A stretch of 6,230 bases of DNA from Bacteroidales bacterium 45-6 (GTDB taxonomy: Bacteria > Bacteroidota > Bacteroidia > Bacteroidales > Dysgonomonadaceae), in assembly GCA_001897035.1 (NCBI GenBank), contig MKRS01000605.1:1-6230 (forward strand), read 5' to 3'. The notes below the pieces were generated by a model. The model had not been told where the DNA came from, ran no database searches, and saw nothing but the letters and a program-made list of their open reading frames with translations. Shown here one piece after another: positions 1 to 5,530 of the stretch. How positions within the stretch are numbered: the stretch's first letter is position 1; each line of letters opens with the position of its first letter. A program made the position numbers and the translations under genes.

Positions 1-18
1 ATTGACAATTCAATCATT
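1..18. repeat. 18-bp direct repeat, left copy
   Basis: ATTGACAATTCAATCATT at the window start is identical to positions 601-618. The copy contains the stop codon (TGA on the minus strand, 14-16) of the YoeB gene. The full element may extend left of the window. It is either a member of a dispersed intergenic repeat family or one end of a unit that carries the toxin-antitoxin module. Confidence 0.75.
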
Positions 19-280
19 TGTCCAAATAATGTCCCCGGAGGGAATAAACTGTAATAAGGGTTTCGGTAGCACTGTAAATGATCCGGTTTTTTTCATCGAT
101 TCTGCGTGACCACATTCCGGACAATTCATATTTCAAAGCTTCGGGCTTACCTCTCCCCGAAAAGGGATGAAGACATATATCCTCGATCAATGTTGATATC
201 CGTTTCTGTATCTTTTTGTCTCCCGACTTTTTCCAAAAACGTAAATCTTCCATGGCGGGTACCTTATATTCTACTTCCAT
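14..280 (-). CDS. yoeB: YoeB/Txe-family type II toxin (mRNA endoribonuclease)
   Basis: This 88-residue protein matches the full length of YoeB, a RelE-fold endoribonuclease that cleaves mRNA at the ribosomal A site and is held inactive by its antitoxin. Visible family signatures are the N-terminal FW pair (15-16), the block HPFSGRGKPEALK (38-50), LSGMWSRRI (53-61) and a C-terminal HY pair. By alignment from memory with E. coli YoeB (E46, R65, H83, Y84), the catalytic set is conserved as E47, R66, H84 and Y85, so the toxin looks intact. The start at 280 lies inside the end of the antitoxin gene, giving a 10-nt overlap (ATGGAAGTAG) typical of coupled toxin-antitoxin translation. A downstream in-frame ATG at residue 10 is less likely because it would remove the first beta strand. 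E. coli YoeB ends at HY; here LDK follows, and the stop codon lies in an 18-bp direct repeat. The family call is firm; activity is inferred. Confidence 0.93.
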   Translation of the reverse strand: MEVEYKVPAMEDLRFWKKSGDKKIQKRISTLIEDICLHPFSGRGKPEALKYELSGMWSRRIDEKNRIIYSATETLITVYSLRGHYLDK

Positions 281-462
281 AGATCGCCGGTTCCGATTTT
301 TTCGCCCTCGCTTTTTTCTGCTTTTCTAATTTTTTCAACAAACTTCTTGTTATAGGGGGAATCTTTCTCCTCTACACTTGCCAGACCAAGTTTGACAATA
401 GTTTCTATGAGAGTCTTGGCTGTTTTATTCCTGGGATTGTAATTTAATGTGATTGTCGCCAT
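271..462 (-). CDS. small antitoxin partner of YoeB (DUF2683-like)
   Basis: This 63-residue protein lies directly upstream of the YoeB toxin and overlaps it by 10 nt, so its position makes it the cognate antitoxin. It lacks the Phd/YefM N-terminal DNA-binding domain that usually pairs with YoeB. Instead, a short strand-like start (ITLNYNPRNKTA, residues 4-15) is followed by a helix (about 16-28), a charged linker, and a basic/acidic tail ending IGTGDLWK. That layout resembles small Bacteroidota and archaeal proteins I recall as DUF2683, often found beside YoeB/Txe toxins; this is from memory and unchecked. The C-terminal half (about 38-63) probably wraps and blocks the toxin, while the N-terminal part may dimerise and bind DNA for autoregulation, though no known DNA-binding motif is obvious. 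The start at 462 has a good ribosome binding site (GAAGGAATT). Confidence is high for the gene and its antitoxin role, moderate for the family. Confidence 0.82.
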   Translation of the reverse strand: MATITLNYNPRNKTAKTLIETIVKLGLASVEEKDSPYNKKFVEKIRKAEKSEGEKIGTGDLWK

Positions 463-471
463 AATTCCTTC
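463..471 (-). promoter_or_regulatory. ribosome binding site of the antitoxin gene
   Basis: On the minus strand the bases just before the antitoxin ATG read GAAGGAATT, with an AAGGA core about four bases from the start. This supports the start at 462. An overlapping out-of-frame ATG at 473 opens only a nine-codon frame. The overlapping toxin gene has a weaker upstream match (GGAACC, about 287-292), consistent with coupled translation. Confidence 0.6.
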
Positions 472-490
472 ATTTTAAACATTGCGATAA

Positions 491-519
491 CAAAGATACA
501 AAAAATTCCGTTTGTCAAA
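491..519 (-). promoter_or_regulatory. Bacteroidota-type promoter of the toxin-antitoxin module
   Basis: Read on the minus strand, TTTG (516-519) is followed after 17 bases by TATCTTTG (491-498), which matches the Bacteroidota -7 consensus TAnnTTTG with a -33 TTTG box. The spacer is slightly shorter than the usual 19-21 bases. The -7 box ends 28 bases before the antitoxin ATG, which would leave a leader of about 20 nt. The -33 box lies inside a 9-bp palindrome, TTTGTCAAA (511-519), which could be an operator for autoregulation but is short enough to be chance. Confidence 0.6.
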
Positions 520-544
520 GGTTAACAGGATAATTGGGAAATTT

Positions 545-611
545 GAGAATGAGAGAATTAGCAAATCAAAGCAACAATGCGCCAATACGCCAATGTGCGA
601 ATTGACAATTC
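545..611. repeat. low-complexity intergenic repeat block with 8-nt periodicity
   Basis: The block begins with two 8-base units, GAGAATGA and GAGAATTA (545-560), has a less regular middle, then shows three near-identical tandem units CAATGCGC, CAATACGC and CAATGTGC (575-598), and ends in the 13-base palindrome GAATTGACAATTC (599-611). There is no coding potential. Similar GAGAAT/CCAAT-rich stretches occur as dispersed intergenic repeats in Bacteroidales genomes; that comparison is from memory. Confidence 0.6.
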
Positions 612-618
612 AATCATT
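601..618. repeat. 18-bp direct repeat, right copy
   Basis: This copy is identical to positions 1-18 and starts exactly 600 bases later. With the two preceding bases it forms the inverted repeat GAATTG-A-CAATTC (599-611). It directly follows three tandem 8-mers. The identity stops after 18 bases (TG in the left copy, CA here). Confidence 0.75.
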
Positions 619-706
619 CAGTTGTTCTCTATAAGGGGGTGGCCCTGGCCTGATGAAGACAAGCTAAAATGCAAAAGATGTTTGGGCGACGCCCTTGATT
701 CTTTAT

Positions 707-751
707 AATATTTATCGCAATGTATTGTTTTCATGTCTTTTGCGAAATATT
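707..751. repeat. imperfect inverted repeat (possible hairpin)
   Basis: AATATTT (707-713) plus CGCAA (716-720) pairs with TTGCG (740-744) plus AAATATT (745-751), giving 12 base pairs with a two-base bulge and a 19-base loop. There is no following T-run, so it does not look like an intrinsic terminator. It competes with a second inverted repeat, GCAAAAGA (671-678) with TCTTTTGC (736-743), which encloses the small stem GGGC-GAC-GCCC (684-694). Function is unknown. Confidence 0.45.
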
Positions 752-892
752 GATATGCAGAAATAGACGTGCGACCCGAATGGAGTCAAACAAAGCCGCA
801 ATGTGTCCGTTTTGTCATTGATATATAATGAATTAATTTAATAGAACGATTGCGGTTATATTGATCTCACGTTAATTTACGGTAAAGAAATG

Positions 893-907
893 GTTAACAT
901 TGATAAC
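893..907. promoter_or_regulatory. candidate MarR operator (15-bp imperfect palindrome)
   Basis: GTTAACATTGATAAC is an odd-length palindrome in which six of seven base pairs match around the central T. It covers the putative -33 box (899-902) of the downstream operon, so a bound dimer would block RNA polymerase. MarR-family repressors usually bind palindromes of about this size at their own promoter. A second perfect palindrome, TTTACGGTAAA (876-886), lies just upstream. The assignment is inferred from position and symmetry. Confidence 0.45.
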
Positions 908-931
908 TGTTGAGGTAAGTAACTATATTTG
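899..931 (+). promoter_or_regulatory. Bacteroidota-type promoter of the efflux operon
   Basis: ATTG (899-902) is followed after 21 bases by TATATTTG (924-931), an exact match to the TAnnTTTG -7 box at usual Bacteroidota spacing from a partial -33 TTTG. The -7 box ends 27 bases before the MarR start codon, leaving a leader of about 20 nt. No other convincing promoter is seen before the pump genes, so the whole operon probably starts here. Confidence 0.68.
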
Positions 932-944
932 CAGTATAAAAAAT

Positions 945-953
945 AGGAAAGAG
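945..953 (+). promoter_or_regulatory. ribosome binding site of the MarR gene
   Basis: AGGAAAGAG precedes the ATG at 959 by five bases. It supports this start over internal methionines such as residue 23, which would remove part of the first helix. Confidence 0.6.
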
Positions 954-958
954 CAACC

Positions 959-1420
959 ATGGATAAAAACAACCGCCCCATTCTGAGAGAACCCTTGGGC
1001 CGGATCACCGACCGGATTGGCCGAATGTTCTTTGGCTCGCTTCAAAAGAGGCTATTGCATCTCGACATCGAGCGTTCCTTTTACCCTCTCCTGCTTATTG
1101 ATGCCGGAGAAGGCGAATTGACGCAGCAGGATCTTGCCCAAAAGCTGGCCTCGGACAAGGTGCAGGTGGTGAGAATTGTCGATTATCTATCGGTAAACGG
1201 CTATGTGGAAAGGGTGCAAAACCCCAAGGACAGGCGTGAATACAAACTGCATGTGACCGAAAAGGGACGTGCAGCCGTGCCGGAAATCAAAGCAGTAATC
1301 AAAGAGCTTTCCGAACTTGCGTTCGAAGGCTTGCCTCCCGAAAAAATTGACGAATTGTATTCGACACTCGACCTAATAGAAACCAATCTTGTATGTCTAA
1401 AAACTGACTTGGAACAATGA
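959..1420 (+). CDS. MarR-family transcriptional regulator of the efflux operon
   Basis: This 153-residue protein has the normal size and layout of a MarR regulator, a dimeric winged helix-turn-helix protein that usually represses a nearby promoter and lets go when a small phenolic or drug-like ligand binds. An N-terminal helical dimerisation part (about 10-50) precedes the helix-turn-helix (about 54-79, LTQQDLAQKLASDKVQVVRIV), the wing with the family's DRR signature (D91-R92-R93) and the TEKG turn (100-103), then C-terminal dimerisation helices (about 106-150). It is the first gene of the operon, and its stop overlaps the adaptor start in an ATGA, so it would be made together with the pump and control it by feedback. 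The palindrome at 893-907 is the best candidate binding site. Some MarR proteins activate instead; the ligand cannot be told from sequence. No cysteine occurs in the wing region, and the only one seen is near the C-terminus, so thiol-based redox sensing is not suggested. Confidence 0.93.
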   Translation: MDKNNRPILREPLGRITDRIGRMFFGSLQKRLLHLDIERSFYPLLLIDAGEGELTQQDLAQKLASDKVQVVRIVDYLSVNGYVERVQNPKDRREYKLHVTEKGRAAVPEIKAVIKELSELAFEGLPPEKIDELYSTLDLIETNLVCLKTDLEQ

Positions 1421-2475
1421 AAAGGACAAATATGATAATCGCCGTCTTGCTACTGCTTTTGACGGCTTTTTTCCTGAAGGTGGGTTTCACAAAACCGAAA
1501 GAAAAGGAAGGAAAAGGGGGCAAGGGAAAAGGCCACCCAAAGGTAGATGCTTTTGTTGTTAGTCCCTCTTTGGTGGCATCCGACATCACGGTGACGGGTT
1601 CGCTGGCAGCTTACGACGAAGTGGATCTGAAAAATGAAGTAGCAGGCCGTGTGGTGATGGTGAATTTGCCGGAAGGCAGGTTTGTCCGGAAGGGCACGTT
1701 GTTAATCAAGCTCTACGACGACGACTTGCAGGCTGCGCTGAAGAAGCAGGAAGCCCAGCTGGCTATCCAGAAGCGCATCGGCGACAGGCAATCACAATTG
1801 CTGAAAGTGAACGGCATCAGCGAAAACGACTACGAACAAACGCTCCTGCAAATCAATTCCATCAAAGCCGATATTGCAGGCGAAAAAGCACTGATTCGCA
1901 AAACCGAAGTGAGGGCTCCTTTCGATGGCACCATCGGCCTCAAATACATCAGCGAGGGGGCTTTCGTCAGTGCTTCCACTTTGCTGGCCACCATCCGCAC
2001 CAATCAAAAGATCAAGCTCGACTTTTATGTCCCGGAAAAATATAGCCCGGTCATCAGCGTGGGCATGGGGGTAAACTTCACGATGTACAACGCCAGCAAG
2101 GTTTACAATGCAAAGGTGATAGCCACCGAGCATGGCATCGACAGCAACACACGCAACCTGAAAGTGAGGGCGGTGGTCGTCACTGCTTCGGAGGAATTGG
2201 TGCCCGGTGCTTTTGCCAACGTCAACCTCCAGCTTGGAGAAAATGCAAAGGCGTTGATGATCCCCACACAGGCAATTATTCCTGACCAGGAAAACAAGAA
2301 GGTGATTGTGGCACGCCACGGGAAAGCCCATTTCGTGAACATAAGCACTGGCATCCGCAAGTCCTCCAAGATAGAAGTCACCGAAGGGCTTTCCGCAGGT
2401 GACACCATTGTGACTTCAGGCTTGCTGTTCCTGAAAGAAAATTCCAAATTGTCGTACTCTTCGATAAACAAATAA
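1417..2475 (+). CDS. RND efflux periplasmic adaptor (membrane fusion protein)
   Basis: This 352-residue protein is an AcrA/MexH-type adaptor that bridges the inner-membrane pump and the outer-membrane channel. A hydrophobic N-terminal segment (about 6-24) is followed by a lysine/glycine-rich tether (26-42). There is no cysteine at all, hence no lipobox, so it is probably held by an uncleaved membrane anchor rather than as a lipoprotein. Next come the first lipoyl half (about 69-100, with EVAGRV at 74-79), a short coiled-coil hairpin (about 104-162), the second lipoyl half with the signature VRAPFDGTIG (165-174), then beta-barrel and membrane-proximal domains to the end. The hairpin tip carries R124, L128 and S135, fitting the RxxxLxxxxxxS pattern that contacts TolC-type channels. 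The start overlaps the MarR stop (ATGA), and the pump gene follows after 4 bases. An alternative start at Met6 would leave the same anchor. Substrate specificity is not readable from an adaptor. Confidence 0.94.
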   Translation: MKRTNMIIAVLLLLLTAFFLKVGFTKPKEKEGKGGKGKGHPKVDAFVVSPSLVASDITVTGSLAAYDEVDLKNEVAGRVVMVNLPEGRFVRKGTLLIKLYDDDLQAALKKQEAQLAIQKRIGDRQSQLLKVNGISENDYEQTLLQINSIKADIAGEKALIRKTEVRAPFDGTIGLKYISEGAFVSASTLLATIRTNQKIKLDFYVPEKYSPVISVGMGVNFTMYNASKVYNAKVIATEHGIDSNTRNLKVRAVVVTASEELVPGAFANVNLQLGENAKALMIPTQAIIPDQENKKVIVARHGKAHFVNISTGIRKSSKIEVTEGLSAGDTIVTSGLLFLKENSKLSYSSINK

Positions 2476-2479
2476 GGCC

Positions 2480-5400
2480 ATGATAATTTCTGACATAGCT
2501 CTAAAAAGGCCTGTGGCCTCGATCGTCCTGAGCCTGACAATCATCCTGATGGGCTTTGTTGGATTTAAGTTCTTGGGAGTCCGCTTATTTCCGGCCATCG
2601 ATCCGCCCATCATCACGGTGCAGACTTCCTATTCAGGAGCAAACTCCGAAATCATAGAGTCGCAAATCACCGAGCCTTTGGAGAAATCGATCAATGGCAT
2701 CGAAGGGGTGAAGTCCATTTCGTCGCAGTCGGCCATAGGCGCCAGCTCGATAACGGTGGAGTTCAACCTGGGCACAGACCTTGAAAAAGCGGCCAACGAT
2801 GTTCGCGACAAGGTTTCGCAAGCCACCCGAACGCTTCCGCAGGACATAGACGCGCAGCCAACAGTGACCAAAGCCGATGCCAATTCCGACCCCATCATCA
2901 TGCTTGCCGTGAAGAGCAGTGCGATGAGTGCCATCGAACTAAGCGATTATGCGGAAAATGTGCTGCAGGAAAAATTACAAACCATCCCTGGAGTAAGTTC
3001 CGTGGCCATCTACGGGCAACAACGCCCCTCGATGCGGCTATGGTTGAACCCGGAAAAGATGGCAGCTTATGGCGTGACGGCCTCGGACGTGGATCAAGCT
3101 CTTGCCAATGAAAACGTGGAAATGCCTGCCGGAAAGCTGCGCGGAAATGCCACGGAATTGTTGCTGAAAACACACGGGAGATTGACCACGGAAGATGATT
3201 TCAACAACCTGATCGTCAAGCAAGATGCCAGCCAGGTGGTTCGTTTCAATGAAATTGGGGAAGCATCCTTAGGCTCACAAAACGACGAATCGGGCTCCAG
3301 TATCAATGGCACCACAGGAGTGATGCTCGTCCTGATCCCGCTGCCAGGGGCAAACAACATCGAAATAGCCGATGAATTCTACAAACGCTTGGACCAAGTG
3401 AAAACCACCATGCCCAAAGGGATGGAACTGGATGTGGCCCGTGACAAATCGGTGTTTGTGCGCCAATCGGTCAAAGATGTGGTGGAAACCTTGGCCATTG
3501 CCATTTTCCTGGTGGTGCTTATCATCTTCCTGTTTTTCAGAAACTGGGTGATTGCCTTGCGTCCCTTGCTGGATATTCCGGTGTCGCTGATCGGCACTTT
3601 CTTCGTGATGTACATCTTCGGGTTTTCCATCAATGTGCTCACGCTCCTTGGCATTGTGCTGGCCACGGGATTGGTGGTGGACGACGGGATCGTGGTCACC
3701 GAAAATATTTTCAAGCGGATAGAGCAGGGGATGGACAAATGGAAAGCGGCCTTCGAGGGGACACGCGAGATATTCTTTGCGGTGATTTCTACCTCCATGA
3801 CGCTTGCCATTGTATTCATCCCGGTCATCTTCCTCGAAGGATTCACCGGCAGGTTGTTCCGCGAATTTGGCATTGTGGTGGCGAGTGCGGTGCTGATTTC
3901 GGCAGTGGTTTCGCTTACATTAACTCCCGTACTGAATGTTCTCCTTGGAGGTTCTTCCAGCCACCACTCGAAGTTTTATGTCGCTACCGAGCCTTTTTTT
4001 GAAGGGATGGAAAATAAATACAGGCGGATACTCAGCTTTTTCATCCGGAACAAATGGGTTGCCTTTTCGATCATCGGGTTTTGTTTGGTTCTTATTTTCT
4101 CCCTCTCAAAAGCCCTGAAATCGGAATTGGCTCCTTTGGAAGATCATAGTTTTATCCGTACCGCCATCACGGCACCGGAAGGAACCGAATACCTATACAA
4201 CCAGAAATTAATAGACAAGATTGCCAAGATAAGTATGGACTCGCTTCACGGCGTGAAATACGTGCTGGCACGTTATGCCGCAGGTAACAATGGAAGTGCC
4301 AATACCGGAAATGTAATTACCTTTCTCTCCGATCCTTCCGAACGGAAAACAACCCAGCAGAACCTCTATGACAAGCTTTCGCGGATTTATGCCAACATTC
4401 CCGACGGGAAAATCATCCCCAGCCAGGAACCGACTATCTCCACCTCTTCGTCGAGAGGATTACCCGTGCAATTCGTGATCCAAAACCTGGATTTCGAAAA
4501 GCTGCGCGAGGTGTTGCCCAAATTCTTGGACGAGGCACAAAACAGCCCGGTATTCAGCAATGTGGATGTGGACCTGAAATTCAACAAGCCAGAAATGAAT
4601 ATCACTGTGGATCGCTTGAAAGCCAACAGCCTCGGTGTGAACGAGAAAACGGTTTCGAATACATTGAATTTGGCATATAGCGGAACTCGGTACGGATATT
4701 TCCTCAAAAACAACAAGCAGTACTACGTGATCGGCCAAGTGGATCGGGAAGACCGCAGTATGCCGGCAGACATCACCTCGCTCTATGTGCGGTCGAATAG
4801 CGGCAACATGATACAGCTGGACAATCTCGTGAAGACCGAAGAGAGTAGCAGCCCGCCCATATTATACCATTACAACCGTTACAAATCGGCCACCATCTCC
4901 GCCAACTTAGCCAACGGGCGAACCTTGGGAGAAGGCATTGCCGAGATGCGCGGCATCGCCAACAAATTGCTCGACAAATCGTTCAACACCGACTTGTCAG
5001 GCTCGTCCCGCGATTTTGCGGAAAGCAGCTCCAACATCTCTTTTGCCTTGGTGCTCGCCCTGTTGCTGATCTATCTCATCTTGGCCGCCCAATTCGAGAG
5101 CTTCATCGATCCGCTCATCATTATGATCACCGTCCCTATGGCCATTGCGGGAGCCATGCTCTCGTTGTGGATCTGCGGGCAAACGCTCAATATCTTCTCG
5201 GAAATCGGTATCATCATGCTCATCGGGATTGTCACCAAGAATGGGATCCTCATCGTGGAATTTGCCAACCAGAAACGGAAACTGGGAATGAACCGGAGGG
5301 TGGCAGCTTTCGAAGCGGCATCTGCAAGGTTCCGCCCCATTGTGATGACCTCATTGGCCACCTTTTTCGGAGGATTGCCTATCGCCCTGGCACTCGGATC

Positions 5401-5530
5401 GGGTGCGCAAAGCCGTGCACCCTTGGGCACGGTGGTGGTAGGCGGATTGCTGTTTTCTCTGATACTCACGCTATTTGTTATCCCCGTAACCTACATTGTT
5501 TTATCCCGAAATAAGAAAGACAACCGATGA
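2480..5530 (+). CDS. RND-family multidrug efflux permease (HAE1, AcrB/MexI type)
   Basis: This 1016-residue protein is a complete inner-membrane RND transporter, a proton-driven trimer that takes substrates from periplasm or membrane and passes them to the channel. The layout is canonical: TM1 (about 11-31), a first periplasmic domain (about 32-335), TM2-6 (about 336-490), TM7 (about 524-543), a second periplasmic domain (about 544-850), and TM8-12 (about 853-1008). The proton-relay residues are present: adjacent aspartates D401-D402 in GLVVDDGIVV (TM4), K920 in TKNGILIVEF (TM10), and R950 with T957 in RFRPIVMTS, matching AcrB D407/D408, K940, R971 and T978. AAQFESFIDPL after TM8 is a further family hallmark. 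The DD pair and absence of the metal-pump signature argue for organic substrates (HAE1) rather than heavy metals. It is slightly shorter than AcrB (1049). Its TGA overlaps the channel gene's ATG. It seems fully functional; the substrate is unknown. Confidence 0.96.
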   Translation: MIISDIALKRPVASIVLSLTIILMGFVGFKFLGVRLFPAIDPPIITVQTSYSGANSEIIESQITEPLEKSINGIEGVKSISSQSAIGASSITVEFNLGTDLEKAANDVRDKVSQATRTLPQDIDAQPTVTKADANSDPIIMLAVKSSAMSAIELSDYAENVLQEKLQTIPGVSSVAIYGQQRPSMRLWLNPEKMAAYGVTASDVDQALANENVEMPAGKLRGNATELLLKTHGRLTTEDDFNNLIVKQDASQVVRFNEIGEASLGSQNDESGSSINGTTGVMLVLIPLPGANNIEIADEFYKRLDQVKTTMPKGMELDVARDKSVFVRQSVKDVVETLAIAIFLVVLIIFLFFRNWVIALRPLLDIPVSLIGTFFVMYIFGFSINVLTLLGIVLATGLVVDDGIVVTENIFKRIEQGMDKWKAAFEGTREIFFAVISTSMTLAIVFIPVIFLEGFTGRLFREFGIVVASAVLISAVVSLTLTPVLNVLLGGSSSHHSKFYVATEPFFEGMENKYRRILSFFIRNKWVAFSIIGFCLVLIFSLSKALKSELAPLEDHSFIRTAITAPEGTEYLYNQKLIDKIAKISMDSLHGVKYVLARYAAGNNGSANTGNVITFLSDPSERKTTQQNLYDKLSRIYANIPDGKIIPSQEPTISTSSSRGLPVQFVIQNLDFEKLREVLPKFLDEAQNSPVFSNVDVDLKFNKPEMNITVDRLKANSLGVNEKTVSNTLNLAYSGTRYGYFLKNNKQYYVIGQVDREDRSMPADITSLYVRSNSGNMIQLDNLVKTEESSSPPILYHYNRYKSATISANLANGRTLGEGIAEMRGIANKLLDKSFNTDLSGSSRDFAESSSNISFALVLALLLIYLILAAQFESFIDPLIIMITVPMAIAGAMLSLWICGQTLNIFSEIGIIMLIGIVTKNGILIVEFANQKRKLGMNRRVAAFEAASARFRPIVMTSLATFFGGLPIALALGSGAQSRAPLGTVVVGGLLFSLILTLFVIPVTYIVLSRNKKDNR

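Larger units (their letters stand above)
463..958. other. intergenic region between the divergent toxin-antitoxin module and efflux operon
   Basis: These 496 bases carry no convincing gene. From left to right they hold the antitoxin ribosome binding site and promoter (463-519), the periodic repeat block and the right direct repeat (545-618), a stretch with inverted repeats (671-751), an unassigned AT-rich part (752-870), and the operator-like sites, promoter and ribosome binding site of the efflux operon (876-953). The stretch 821-880 has only 14 G/C in 60 bases. I found no tRNA, riboswitch or clear terminator. Confidence 0.7.

Noticed and set aside
444..473. Nine-codon frame (MKELWRQSH) on the minus strand overlapping the antitoxin start, as a possible leader peptide
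   Set aside because: Its ATG sits immediately before and partly inside the ribosome binding site of the antitoxin gene and has no site of its own; it is best explained as chance.
575..618. Short tandem units as a CRISPR array
   Set aside because: The units are 8 bases, adjoin without spacers, and no cas gene is present.
684..694. GGGCGACGCCC as an intrinsic terminator
   Set aside because: The stem is only four base pairs with a three-base loop, and the downstream bases do not form a T-run.
3379..3873. 164-codon open frame on the minus strand inside the pump gene
   Set aside because: It is wholly antisense to a clearly conserved RND transporter, has no recognisable domain, and is low in hydrophobic core pattern; it is a shadow of the real frame.
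2480..5530. Heavy-metal (CzcA/CusA) type RND pump
   Set aside because: The TM4 motif is VVDDGIVVTEN with adjacent aspartates, as in drug pumps, and the adaptor has no metal-binding histidine or methionine cluster at its N-terminus.
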